Shown here: one piece after another, positions 22,731 to 31,500 of the stretch
How positions within the stretch are numbered: the first letter of the stretch is position 1
How the letters are laid out: every line of letters starts with the position of its first letter
DNA from: Mobilicoccus massiliensis
Lineage (GTDB): Bacteria > Actinomycetota > Actinomycetes > Actinomycetales > Dermatophilaceae
Reading direction: 5' to 3'
NCBI RefSeq assembly: GCF_000826525.2
Contig: NZ_LN651330.1
Location: 497,857-561,856 of the forward strand
Length of the DNA stretch: 64,000 nt
The notes under the pieces: generated by a model
What the model was told of the DNA's origin: nothing
What the model saw: the letters and a program-made list of their open reading frames with translations, nothing else
Database searches by the model: none
Translations under genes and position numbers: made by a program

Positions 22731-23786
22731 TCAGGGGGTGGAGTCGGAGCCTTCGTCGTCGGTGTCGTCGGTGTCGTCGATGTCGTCGATGTCGTCGTGT
22801 TCGGGTGGGCCGTCGGGACGGCGGCGGCGGAGAAGGACGGCGAGACCGCGGCGGCCTCGGCCGGTGCCCTTCTCGGAATCCGCGCTCTTGACCTCCGTGC
22901 CGGGGCGGCGGGCGGCGTGGGCGGCGGTCTCCTCGACGGTTCCGACGCGTTCGCCCCGCAGGCGGTCGGGGCCGCGGCTCGCCTCGCCGGCCCAGAGCCC
23001 GAGCGCCGCGCACAGGGTGGGCAGCAACGCGGCCGCCGCCCGGGCGTACCCCGCGGGGGAGGGGTGGAACCGGTCCACGCTGAACATGTGCTCCGGGGCG
23101 GAGAGGAAGTCGGGACGCAGCAGGTCGCCGAGCGAGACCGTGCGACCGCCGGCCTCGACGACGGCCACCGTCTGGGCGGTGGCGAGATCGCGACTCCAGC
23201 GCTTGGTGAGCGTGCGCAGCGGTTGGGGAAGCGGCTCGATGGTGCCGAGATCGGGGCAGGTTCCGACGACGACCTCGGCCCCGGTCTTGCGAAGCTCGAG
23301 CACGGCGTGCCGCAGATGGCTCACCGAGACCGCGGTGGGTATGCGGTGGGTGACGTCGTTGCCGCCGATGCTGATGAGCACGACGTCGGGCCGGGGTACG
23401 GCCTCGATCGCGCGCTGGACCTGGCCGTTCAGCCACGGGCTCTCGGCCCCGACCTCCGCGACGTTCGTGAGCTGCACGGGACGTCCGGCCAGCGCCGAGA
23501 TGCCCGTCGCGAGAACGCCACCCATGGTCTGGAAGCGAGAATCCGCACCGAGCCCGGCAGCGAGGCTGTCACCGAGCACGACGAGCTGGATGGGGGCGCC
23601 GAGACCCGCGCCGTAGATGTTCGTGTCGTCGGGGGAGGCGTCGAAGGGCTTGCCGATCGTGCGTCGCGCGAGCTTGGCCTCGACCTTGAGTAGGCCGTAG
23701 CTCACCAGGCCGGCCGTGCCGAGGCCGGCGAGGCCTGCACCGCCACCGATGGCGGCACTCGCGAGCATCGTGCGTGCCCGGCTCAT
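22731..23786 (-). CDS. SGNH/GDSL-type hydrolase, membrane-anchored
   Basis: This 351-residue esterase/lipase-like protein has an N-terminal hydrophobic segment (about 5-30) that probably anchors it. The SGNH blocks are VVLGDSLAAGLGA (nucleophile Ser), the Gly in NVAEVGAES, GGNDVTHRIP (Asn) and SVDRFHPSPAGY (Asp/His). The C-terminal 100 residues are charged and end in an Asp-rich run DDIDDIDDTDDTDDEGSD, encoded by imperfect 9-bp repeats. The ATG at 23786 follows GGAGGGAA. Substrate unknown; cell-envelope ester hydrolysis is plausible. Confidence 0.88.
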   Translation of the reverse strand: MSRARTMLASAAIGGGAGLAGLGTAGLVSYGLLKVEAKLARRTIGKPFDASPDDTNIYGAGLGAPIQLVVLGDSLAAGLGADSRFQTMGGVLATGISALAGRPVQLTNVAEVGAESPWLNGQVQRAIEAVPRPDVVLISIGGNDVTHRIPTAVSVSHLRHAVLELRKTGAEVVVGTCPDLGTIEPLPQPLRTLTKRWSRDLATAQTVAVVEAGGRTVSLGDLLRPDFLSAPEHMFSVDRFHPSPAGYARAAAALLPTLCAALGLWAGEASRGPDRLRGERVGTVEETAAHAARRPGTEVKSADSEKGTGRGRRGLAVLLRRRRPDGPPEHDDIDDIDDTDDTDDEGSDSTP

Positions 23787-24126
23787 GCGGTTCCCTCCGT
23801 CTGCTGCCCGCGGTCTGCCTGCGACCCACGGTACCGGCGGCACCCCTGACGGGCGCCTCCTGACCAGGGTTGAACGAACGACTCGTGGCGAGGGTTTCGA
23901 TGCCTGCGTCGACAGGGGTGACCCCATCGCCGTGCGCGCGAGCCGGTCTCGTCCGCTCGATCGTCAGCAGGGTGCTCGGGGTGCTTCCGGCGCGCCGGGT
24001 CACCCCCGCGTTCGATGCCCCTCGCCGATCCCTGAGGTCCTCAAGGCGAGGAGCCTGCCGCCGAAAGGGACGAGGAGGAGACGGCTCGTCTCCCGCGGCC
24101 AGGACGGCCGCCCCTGCGACTCACGG
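23787..24126. other. Intergenic region between SGNH hydrolase and 938-residue orphan
   Basis: This 340-bp stretch lies between divergent genes and should contain both promoters. No coding signal is convincing. A 6+6 bp inverted repeat GAGACG-GCT-CGTCTC (24078-24092) lies 35 bp before the 24127 ATG. No clear ribosome-binding site precedes that ATG. Confidence 0.35.
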
Positions 24127-26943
24127 ATGAGTGTCATGACGACGATGCCCGACCTGCCCGCCCCCGGCCTGGGCGTGGCCGTGCCGGTCACCGGCACCCC
24201 GACGACCCGTTCGACGACGCCGGCTCGGCCCGTGGAAGCACCGCGGCTCGAGCCCGAGGTGATCGACACCGCCGCCAGCCGCGCGGAGAGCCGTCGCCTC
24301 GCCGCCGAACGTTCCGAGCTCGAGACGCGGGCCCGCACCGCCGAGGGTCTCAAGGACGCCCTGAACCAGACGGAACGCGAGGTGAAGCCGCAGGTTGCGG
24401 ACCTGCGCCGCCTGTACGACGAGCCCCCTCGCACCCGGGCCGAGGAGAACCGGGTGCTCGAGGAGGAGAAGTTGGCCGCAGCCGCCAACGCGGCCACGCG
24501 CACCCGCCAGGCCGCCGCCCGCCTCACGGCCATGCGCATCGCGCAGCAGGAGAAGGCTGCTCGTACGGCCGAGGACGTCCGTTCCGACGCCGCCCAGCTC
24601 GCGGACCTCAACCGCGAGGCGCTCACGGCCCCGACCGCATCGCGCCGCACCGTTCTCGAGGCACAGCGGCTGGCCGACGACCTCGTCGCCGCGACCGGCG
24701 GCACGGCCACCGAGAACCCCGACGGCACGGTGGACGTCGTGGTCGGAGGACGGCCGCTCGTCGACGGGGTCGATGTCGACACGTTGGAAGTCGTGGGGGA
24801 ACCCGCGCCAGGGAAGGCGCCGGAGACCCCGGCGCCGGATGCACGCCCGGTCGCTGCGAGCCCGGCGGCGCCGACACCCGACCGGACCACGTCCCCGCTC
24901 GAGACCACCCCCGACTCGCCGATCGTCACCCCGCCCGCGGTCCGCGACTCCGCACCCACCCGACAGACGCCCGATCCCGCATCTTCGACGCCCGCTCGAC
25001 CCGGCGACTCCGCGGCGGACCTCGACGCGGTGTCCGCAGACGCCCCCTCTCGAGCGGTCACCACGAACCTGCCCGAGCTGCAGGTGAGATGGAGCGACGG
25101 CACGCCGGCCGCGGTCGGCGGGACGCTCGGCGGGTACGTCACCGCCGACCGCACGTTGCTGCGCCCGGCGGCCGAGGGCCTGGACCGGATGGCCGTCGCG
25201 ATCCGCCACTCGGTGAGCGCCGCGCAGGCTGCCGGACGCACGTCGGCCGGCCTCCCGGGGCCGGCACTGCTCGCGGGTGACTCCGCGTGGGATCTGCGCC
25301 TGGCCGATGGCATCGGCACCGTCGATGTCGCCGCGGGCGCCGGCATGCCCGTCACCGAGACCACGACCGAGGTCGCCGCGTCGGTCGACCCGGCTCCGGA
25401 CTCTCCGGAGGCGGCGCTGCTCGACGTGCAGGCACAGCTCGCGACGGCCACCACCTCGTTGAACCGTCGTGCGGGGGTGACGAGCGCGTTCGACGTCGCG
25501 CTCGGCCTGGCCTCGGCGCGGATCGGCCAGAACGTGTCGATCGCCCTGGGGGCGGTCGGTGACGTGGCCCGCAACGATGTCGTCGCCGCGTTGCACCAGG
25601 CCAACGCGGCGATGGTGTTCGCCGGCGCGGCGGCGCGACAGGCGGTCGCGACCGGGATCCCGCTGATCGTCGGGTCGAGCGATCCCTCGGTGGCGACGGC
25701 CTCGGGGATCGCCCCGGTCGCGGGTCCCGCCGGTGGTGTGCTCAACATGACCGTCGTGTCGGTGGCCGGCGCAACGGCGCCGCTCACGGACTCGCTTCCA
25801 GCATCGGTCGCATCGGCCGCGCCGATGGCGCCGGCCGCGTCACCCGGCCCGGGTCAGGCGCCGGGGACGCCGGAAGAGGGCCTGACGGTCGGTTTGCCCG
25901 GCCCCGCCGATCAGATCGGAGCCGGGCTTCCGGTCGGTGGCACGCCGAGCACGGGCGTGCCTGTGGGCGTGCCGGTCGACGGGCAGCCGTTCCCCGCCGC
26001 GACGCCGGAGGCCTCCGCCGGGCCCGGCGCGTCCGACCCGGCCGCGGGAGTGGGCGTCGTGCCCGGTGTCTCACCCGGGCAGTCCTCGCTCGCGTCGATT
26101 CCGCCGGCCGGCGACGCGACGGTCCTCCCGGCAGTTCCGGCTCCCGGCTCGCCGTTGCCGCAGGCAGCCACCGACGCAGCGGCGCTTCGGACCTTCGCTC
26201 GCATCGGCGAGGAGGAGTTCTCCTCACCGACCGGCACGCTGATCGGCGTGCGTCCCGGCCTCGACGTCGCCGTGCGTGCCCCCGGTCAGGTGGTTCTCGC
26301 GGCGACGCCCGATCCCGGGCCGGCGCTCGCCCGGGTACAGACGCTCGTCGACGCGGTCGGCACGGTCACCGCGGCCGCCGGCGCCGCCGCGGCTCCCGCA
26401 CAGGTGGCCGCGCGGCCGGGCTCGAACTCGTCGATGTCCGCCCTCGCTTCGATGTGGTCGTCGGTCTCGTCGTTCGCCTCGTCCTTCTCCTCGAGCGCGC
26501 CGGTGCCGAGTGGTCACGTCTCCGAAGTGCTCTCCGCGGTCGCCGCTCCACTCGCGTCGACGATCGCCGAGGCGTTCGTCGACCCCTCGGGACGCCCGGT
26601 CGTTCCTGGCACCTCGATCCATAAGGGTCGTGTCGCGCTCGATCGCGAGGCTTTCGCTCACGAGTACGTCAAGGACGCCGTGGGCGTCGAGGGCGCGATC
26701 GCCGCCGTCGCACGCTCGGTGGCCGCGACCTCGGAGGCGGCCTCGGATCCGAAGGTCGGGGCGCTGGCTGTGCGCATCCAGTCGGAGATCGCCCCGCAGG
26801 GGGAGTACTCGATCGACGAGGCCGCGACCGATCAGCGCCTCGACGCCCGCCGCAACGACCTCGACCGCAAGGCCGGGGCGCTGCAGTCGCTGCTCGAACA
26901 CCTCGAGGATCAGTCCGGATGGTTGGGAGCGCACCTGCGCTGA
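24127..26943 (+). CDS. Large orphan protein with N-terminal coiled coil
   Basis: I do not recognise this 938-residue protein. Residues about 45-195 are highly charged and helical (ESRRLAAERSELETRARTAEG onward), probably coiled coil. A Pro/Thr/Ser-rich linker spans about 220-320, followed by alternating helical segments and Ala/Gly/Pro-rich linkers (for example 560-690), and a charged helical C-terminus (about 820-938). There is no signal peptide or membrane segment, so a cytoplasmic scaffold or filament-like role is a guess. The start is uncertain: ATGs at 24127, 24136 and 24145 are all in frame and no ribosome-binding site is clear. Confidence 0.7.
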   Translation: MSVMTTMPDLPAPGLGVAVPVTGTPTTRSTTPARPVEAPRLEPEVIDTAASRAESRRLAAERSELETRARTAEGLKDALNQTEREVKPQVADLRRLYDEPPRTRAEENRVLEEEKLAAAANAATRTRQAAARLTAMRIAQQEKAARTAEDVRSDAAQLADLNREALTAPTASRRTVLEAQRLADDLVAATGGTATENPDGTVDVVVGGRPLVDGVDVDTLEVVGEPAPGKAPETPAPDARPVAASPAAPTPDRTTSPLETTPDSPIVTPPAVRDSAPTRQTPDPASSTPARPGDSAADLDAVSADAPSRAVTTNLPELQVRWSDGTPAAVGGTLGGYVTADRTLLRPAAEGLDRMAVAIRHSVSAAQAAGRTSAGLPGPALLAGDSAWDLRLADGIGTVDVAAGAGMPVTETTTEVAASVDPAPDSPEAALLDVQAQLATATTSLNRRAGVTSAFDVALGLASARIGQNVSIALGAVGDVARNDVVAALHQANAAMVFAGAAARQAVATGIPLIVGSSDPSVATASGIAPVAGPAGGVLNMTVVSVAGATAPLTDSLPASVASAAPMAPAASPGPGQAPGTPEEGLTVGLPGPADQIGAGLPVGGTPSTGVPVGVPVDGQPFPAATPEASAGPGASDPAAGVGVVPGVSPGQSSLASIPPAGDATVLPAVPAPGSPLPQAATDAAALRTFARIGEEEFSSPTGTLIGVRPGLDVAVRAPGQVVLAATPDPGPALARVQTLVDAVGTVTAAAGAAAAPAQVAARPGSNSSMSALASMWSSVSSFASSFSSSAPVPSGHVSEVLSAVAAPLASTIAEAFVDPSGRPVVPGTSIHKGRVALDREAFAHEYVKDAVGVEGAIAAVARSVAATSEAASDPKVGALAVRIQSEIAPQGEYSIDEAATDQRLDARRNDLDRKAGALQSLLEHLEDQSGWLGAHLR

Positions 26944-26998
26944 CCTGCGACGACCAGGGCGTCTGAGTCGAGGGTGGGCACAGAGTCGGTGCTGCCGG

Positions 26999-27928
26999 TC
27001 AGTCCGGCTCTTCCCCGAGCATCGTGCGCAGCCCTCCGGTGGAGGCGAGGGTGACGCGGCCGTCGTCGCCTTCCACCGTGAGCACGTCGACCTTGCCGTC
27101 CTGCCAGAAGTAGAGCTCGGGGCTCACGGGCCCGGCGCCCTCGTCGAACGCGGTGCCGGCGAATCGGCGCAGAGTGCGCACGACCCCCGGGACGACGGCG
27201 GCGTCTCGCGGCAGGTGGTAGACGATCTGCTGGGCGGTCGGCACGGCGAAGACGACGCCCCGGGAGAGGTCGGCCTCGGTGTCGACCCGGCGCACGACGT
27301 CGGGGAGGAACAGGGCGAACGTCGCAGTGAACCCGGACTCTGCGAACACGGCCCGCACGGTCGTGTCACCTTCGCCGAGCGTCTGACTCGCGAGCTCGGA
27401 ACGGTCGAACAGGGCGCGGGTGTTGCGTTCGGCTGCCGCCTGCAGATCGGCCGACCCCGGGTGGTCGGTGACGGCGTCGGCCGGGAGGGCGGTCACCGAC
27501 GTCTCGGTCTCGACGACGAGGTGACGCACGATCCCCGGCGCGAACGGCTCGATGCCGGCGGGGCGGGTGGGCATGCCGCGGACGTAGGCCTCCTCGGCGA
27601 GCCGCACGCGCACGGCGGCGAGCAGATCCTCGGCCGTCATGTCCGCCGGCGTCCGCGGCTCGGAGACCGTGAGCAGGCCCGTGACGTGCTCGGTGACGAG
27701 CGCCGGCCACGCCTCGCGCTCCGCGGCTCCGCAGACGGTGGCGATGTTCCACAGGCCGAACCCGGCGCCGTCGGCGGCCTCGACGGTGCCGTCGGTGATC
27801 GTCGCCTCGATGCCGTGCTCGGCGAGGGTCGTGAGGACGAGATCGCGCAGGTGGTCGGCCTCTTCGACCGTCATGAACGTGAGGTCCGGATCCATCGGGT
27901 CGTGGCGGCGCCTGCTGAACAGTCCCAT
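26999..27928 (-). CDS. Hypothetical protein, 309 residues
   Basis: No family is recognised. The protein begins MGLFSRRRH, then helix-forming sequence with a repeated alternation of strands and helices and no membrane segment or signal peptide. The pattern (LYFWQDGKVDVLTVEGDDGRVTL near the end) suggests a soluble alpha/beta protein. The ATG at 27928 follows AGGATGA. It is convergent with the 938-residue orphan (55 bp between stops) and upstream of msrA-greA on the same strand but separated by the terminator-like hairpin. Confidence 0.7.
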   Translation of the reverse strand: MGLFSRRRHDPMDPDLTFMTVEEADHLRDLVLTTLAEHGIEATITDGTVEAADGAGFGLWNIATVCGAAEREAWPALVTEHVTGLLTVSEPRTPADMTAEDLLAAVRVRLAEEAYVRGMPTRPAGIEPFAPGIVRHLVVETETSVTALPADAVTDHPGSADLQAAAERNTRALFDRSELASQTLGEGDTTVRAVFAESGFTATFALFLPDVVRRVDTEADLSRGVVFAVPTAQQIVYHLPRDAAVVPGVVRTLRRFAGTAFDEGAGPVSPELYFWQDGKVDVLTVEGDDGRVTLASTGGLRTMLGEEPD

Positions 27929-27979
27929 GGAGTCATCCTGCCAGCGGCACGTCACACCTCAGGCGCCCGGGCACGACAG

Positions 27980-28019
27980 CGGCCCGGCACCACGCGAACA
28001 TCGCGCGGGCACCGGGCCG
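27980..28019 (-). terminator. Hairpin after msrA
   Basis: CGGCCCGG (27980) pairs with CCGGGCCG (28012-28019), extended inward by an imperfect CACCACGCG / CGCGCGGGC stem around a 5-nt loop. It lies 15 bp past the msrA stop and would end the greA-msrA transcript. No T-tract follows. Confidence 0.55.
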
Positions 28020-28034
28020 TCGGGGCGAATCGAC

Positions 28035-28724
28035 CTACTTCGGAGGCAGGACGTCGGTCTGGGCCGGGGCATCGACCAGGCCCACGGGGCAGGTGTAACC
28101 GTGCGGCCCGTGGTTGCAGTACCCGTTCGGGTTGCGGTGGAGGTACTGCTGGTGGAAGTCCTCGGCGTAGTAGAACGGGCCCGTGTCGTCGGCCATGCGG
28201 ATCTCGGTGGTGATCGCACCGTGACCCGCCTTGGTGAGCACCTTCTGAAAGGCCTCGCGAGCCGCGAGAGCGATGCGCTCCTGCTGCGGTGTGGTGCAGT
28301 AGATGGCCGAGCGGTACTGGGTGCCGACATCGTTGCCCTGGCGGTTCGGCGTCGTCGGGTCGTGGTTCTCGAAGAACGTCGCGACGATGCGGTCGGTGTC
28401 GATCTTCTGCGGGTCGTAGGCGACCATCACCGCCTCGGCGTGACCGGTGCGGCCCGTGCAGGCCTCCTCGTACGTGGGGTTGGGCGTGAACCCGCCCATG
28501 TACCCCGCAGCCGTGGAGACCACCCCGTCCACGCGCCAGAAGATCCGCTCGATGCCCCAGAAGCACCCGCCGGCCAGGTAGATGACCTCGATGCCCTCAC
28601 CGAACGGCGGCTTGAGGGGCGTGCCGAGGACGAGGTGCTTCTCGGGCACCCCGGCCATCGGCGTCGAACGCCCGGGCAGGGCCTCGCTCTCGGCGACCAT
28701 CACCGGTGCCGGACGGGAGAACAT
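28035..28724 (-). CDS. msrA: Peptide-methionine (S)-S-oxide reductase
   Basis: This 229-residue enzyme reduces methionine-S-sulfoxide in proteins. The catalytic GCFWG (Cys54) is present, with DFHQQYLHRNPNGYCNH and a late Cys (HGYTCPVG) available for recycling by thioredoxin. The first 45 residues (SRPAPVMVAESEALPGRS onward) match the extended MsrA form common in actinobacteria and enterobacteria. The ATG shares one base with the greA stop (TGATG); a GTG one codon earlier is also possible. Cytoplasmic. Confidence 0.96.
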   Translation of the reverse strand: MFSRPAPVMVAESEALPGRSTPMAGVPEKHLVLGTPLKPPFGEGIEVIYLAGGCFWGIERIFWRVDGVVSTAAGYMGGFTPNPTYEEACTGRTGHAEAVMVAYDPQKIDTDRIVATFFENHDPTTPNRQGNDVGTQYRSAIYCTTPQQERIALAAREAFQKVLTKAGHGAITTEIRMADDTGPFYYAEDFHQQYLHRNPNGYCNHGPHGYTCPVGLVDAPAQTDVLPPK

Positions 28725-29218
28725 CACGCCGCGTACGGCTTCGCGGCCGTGATCTTGACCGTGATGTTCTTGCCGTTGGGCGCGGCGTACGTGGCCTCCT
28801 GGCCGACCTTCTTGCCGTTGATGGCCTCGCCGAGCGGCGACTTCTCCGAGTACACGTCGATGTCGTCGTTGTCGCCCTTGATCTCACGGCTGCCCAGCAG
28901 GAACGTGAGGTCGTCACCGAACATGTCGACCGTGACCACCATGCCGGGCTCCACCACACCGTCGTCGGGCGGGGTCTCGCCCACGACCGCCGTCTGCAGC
29001 AGCTGCGTGAGCTGGCGGATGCGGGCCTCCATCTTGCCCTGCTCCTCCTTGGCGGCGTGGTAGCCACCGTTCTCACGAAGGTCACCCTCGTCGCGAGCCG
29101 CCTCGATGCGCTTGCTGATGTCGGAGCGGCCCTCGCTCGAGAGGTACTGGAGCTCTGCCTCGAGTCGGTCGTAGGCCTCCTGGGTGAGGTAACTGGCCTG
29201 CGTGGTGGTGTCGGACAC
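28724..29218 (-). CDS. greA: Transcription elongation factor GreA
   Basis: At 164 residues this is the usual size for actinobacterial GreA, which enters the RNA polymerase secondary channel and stimulates cleavage of backtracked transcripts. The N-terminal coiled coil (about 10-80) carries the acidic tip DEGDLRENGGYHAAKEEQ, and the C-terminal FKBP-like domain has SPLGEAINGKKVGQEATY. The GTG at 29218 follows AAGGAGC. It is co-transcribed with msrA. Confidence 0.97.
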   Translation of the reverse strand: MSDTTTQASYLTQEAYDRLEAELQYLSSEGRSDISKRIEAARDEGDLRENGGYHAAKEEQGKMEARIRQLTQLLQTAVVGETPPDDGVVEPGMVVTVDMFGDDLTFLLGSREIKGDNDDIDVYSEKSPLGEAINGKKVGQEATYAAPNGKNITVKITAAKPYAA

Positions 29219-29465
29219 GTCAGTGCTCCTTGCTCATCGGTCACCCGGGCACGGGCGAGGATCGGCGGTGGGTCGGTTGGGCCTGCCCGGAGAGACTGCG
29301 GTCGCAAACCCCCGGTAGACCGAACGGCCCGCCGGAGGGGCAGGCCGTGAATAAGTCATCCATCCTAACGCGCGACGCGAGGATTGACGATTCCTTACCT
29401 CACACCACCCCGCCCACAGGCGAGGCGTGCGTCACATCAGGCGCGGGTACGGAGCGACGGTGCGC

Positions 29466-29843
29466 TCACTGTGCGCGACACTGGCGCACCTCGCCCATGA
29501 CCGCCTTGCTCGTCGTGCGGACCTCGACATCGCGCACCAGGCGCGGCTCACCCCCGGGCGGGATGACGTCGTCGACGCGGCCGACCGTCGCGTGGTTCAT
29601 GTCCTTGGCGAACACCGAGCACACGACCGTGCGGTCGGTGGGGCGCGTGAGTTGGTAGGTGACGACCGTGTGTCGTGCGTCGCGCACGTCGTACCCGAGA
29701 TTTCCCCAGACCGGCTTGCCGATGCTCGCGGCCAGACCGAACCAGACGGCGAGGCCGATTCCCACGAGGATCGCGATCGGCCCGACGACCCACAACACCC
29801 GCTGATGACGAGGAAGGGTGCGGTAGCGCGTGAGGACGGACAC
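29466..29843 (-). CDS. DUF4307 membrane protein
   Basis: This 125-residue protein has one membrane helix (about 17-40) and a beta-rich extracytoplasmic domain with conserved VTYQLTRPTDRTVVCSVFAKD and a second Cys at the C-terminus. It belongs to DUF4307, which lies divergent from mca in many actinobacteria, as here. Function unknown. GTG start at 29843; a weak ribosome-binding site precedes it. Confidence 0.85.
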   Translation of the reverse strand: MSVLTRYRTLPRHQRVLWVVGPIAILVGIGLAVWFGLAASIGKPVWGNLGYDVRDARHTVVTYQLTRPTDRTVVCSVFAKDMNHATVGRVDDVIPPGGEPRLVRDVEVRTTSKAVMGEVRQCRAQ

Positions 29844-30008
29844 GGCCCCAGGTTACGTGGCCGCCGTCGTCGCCCGGGGCCGGGTCACGCCACCCGTCGA
29901 CGGGGCCCGAGCCGCCCGCACGCGACGGTGCGACAATGCTGCGAGAACGATGCGCGGCGCGGACCTCGTTCCGGCGCCCGCCCGACCCGAGCATTCCCGA
30001 GGACTTTC

Positions 30009-30980
30009 GTGACCGAACCCTTCCGTCTACTGGCCGTGCACGCCCATCCCGACGACGAGTCGAGCAAGGGCGCAGCGACCATGGCCCGGTACCGCGCCCG
30101 CGGAGATCGCGTGCGCGTCGTCTCCTGCACCGGCGGTGAACGTGGCGACATCCTCAACCCGCGCCTCGCCGACGACCCCGACGTGCTGCGCGACCTGCCG
30201 GCCTTCCGTCGTCGTGAGATGAAGCGTGCGCAGGAGATCCTCGACGTCGAGCACACGTGGCTGGGCTTCGTCGACTCCGGCCTGCCCGAGGGCGACCCCA
30301 AGCCGGCCCTGCCGGCGGGCTGTTTTGCCCTCGAGCCCGTCTCGATCACCGCCGAGGCCCTCGTGCGCGTCATCCGGGAGTTCCGGCCCCACGTCATGAC
30401 GACGTACGACGAGGTCGGCGGCTACCCACATCCGGATCACATCATGACCCACGTCGTCTCCGTCGAGGCCTTTCGCGCGGCCGGCGACCCGAAGGCCTAC
30501 CCACACGCCGGTGAGCCGTGGCAGCCGCTCAAGCTCTACTACAACCAGACCATCGGCGTGGAGCGCATCCGCGCCTTCCACGCGGCGATGACCGAGCGCG
30601 GCATGGAGTCGCCGTTCGCCGAGTGGATGGAGCGCTGGGCCGACCGGCCGGTGCGTCCGGTCACGACCCGTATCCCGGTCGGGGAGTTCTTCGAGCAGCG
30701 CAACGCCGCTCTGCTCGCCCACGCCACCCAGATCGACCCCGACTCGTGGTGGTTCGGCATCCCGCTCGAGCTCGAGCGCGAGGTCTGGCCCACCGAGGAC
30801 TTCGAGCTCGCGGCTTCCTACGTGCCTCATGAGGAGGGGGAGTCCGACCTGTTCGCCGGGCTCACCTCCCCGCACGAGGCCGACCGCCTCTCCCGCCGTG
30901 CCGTGGCGGGCGAGGCCTCGCTGGTCCTCGACGACATCGTCGTCGATGACGAGATCCTGCAGACCCTGAAGGGGGAGTGA
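30009..30980 (+). CDS. mca: Mycothiol S-conjugate amidase
   Basis: This 323-residue zinc amidase cleaves mycothiol S-conjugates to release mercapturic acids for export, a detoxification step. The zinc site AHPDDES (His13, Asp16) and the second block GYPHPDHIMTH are present, and KLYYNQ and the C-terminal region match Mca more than the deacetylase MshB. The GTG at 30009 begins at the family N-terminus. The gene implies that this organism makes mycothiol, consistent with an actinobacterium. Its stop overlaps the next start (TGATG). Confidence 0.95.
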   Translation: MTEPFRLLAVHAHPDDESSKGAATMARYRARGDRVRVVSCTGGERGDILNPRLADDPDVLRDLPAFRRREMKRAQEILDVEHTWLGFVDSGLPEGDPKPALPAGCFALEPVSITAEALVRVIREFRPHVMTTYDEVGGYPHPDHIMTHVVSVEAFRAAGDPKAYPHAGEPWQPLKLYYNQTIGVERIRAFHAAMTERGMESPFAEWMERWADRPVRPVTTRIPVGEFFEQRNAALLAHATQIDPDSWWFGIPLELEREVWPTEDFELAASYVPHEEGESDLFAGLTSPHEADRLSRRAVAGEASLVLDDIVVDDEILQTLKGE

Positions 30981-31330
30981 TGGGCGGAGCAAACCAGGCG
31001 ATCTCCGCGGGCGTCGGCGGATTCCTCGCGTTCTTCCTGCTCGCCGTCGCACTGTGGCTGCTCATGCGCAACATGAGCACCCGGCTGCGCAACGTGCGCT
31101 TCGCCGAGGAGCAGGAGGACGCACGTCGCGCCGCCGAAGCCGGCGACGACGTCGTCGTACGACCCGCCCGGCGTCAGGTCTTCCTTCCCGTCCGCGACGA
31201 TGTGGTCCCCACGTCGGCCTCCTCGGATTCGAGCGGGAACGCCGTCTCGAGCTCCGATGCGAAGGAGCGGGGTCGCGACGACGCTTCCTCCCCGCCTGCC
31301 GCCTCCCCGCCCAACGCCTCCGAGGGATGA
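30980..31330 (+). CDS. Small single-pass membrane protein linked to mca
   Basis: This 116-residue protein has one membrane helix (about 8-30, VGGFLAFFLLAVALWLLMRNM) followed by a basic/acidic cytoplasmic-type tail rich in Ser, Ala and Pro. The ATG shares a base with the mca stop, so translation is coupled. A similar small membrane protein follows mca in mycobacteria (the Rv1082-Rv1083 pair). Function unknown. Confidence 0.8.
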   Translation: MGGANQAISAGVGGFLAFFLLAVALWLLMRNMSTRLRNVRFAEEQEDARRAAEAGDDVVVRPARRQVFLPVRDDVVPTSASSDSSGNAVSSSDAKERGRDDASSPPAASPPNASEG

Positions 31331-31336
31331 TCCGGT

Positions 31337-31500
31337 CGCTCGAACAGGCGTGTCGAGCCCGCGAAGGCGGTGAAAACGCCTGTTCGAGCGTGAAGGAGCG
31401 GGTGAAAGCGCCTGTTCGAGCGTGAGGGGGCGGGTGGAAACGCCTGTTCGAGCGTGAGGGGCGGATGGAAGGGCCTGTTCGGGCGTGAGGGAGCGGGTGG
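31337..31500. repeat. Family B repeat cluster: inverted arm plus four 32-bp direct repeats
   Basis: CGCTCGAACAGGCG at 31337-31350 is followed by its complement CGCCTGTTCGAGCG at 31377, 31409 and 31441, and a variant at 31472. The right arms are spaced 32, 32 and 31 bp apart and share flanking GTGAAA and GTGAGGG. The block fills the gap between two convergent genes, so termination is one likely role. There are no unique spacers, so it is not a CRISPR array. Confidence 0.8.

Noticed and set aside
23716-24126. In-frame extension of the 938-residue orphan by up to 137 codons
   Set aside because: The extension runs antisense over the start of the SGNH hydrolase and its composition is Arg/Pro-rich like non-coding shadow frames.
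31337-31500. Regularly spaced 32-bp repeats resembling a CRISPR array
   Set aside because: Units are contiguous with no unique spacers of normal length, and no cas genes are in the window.
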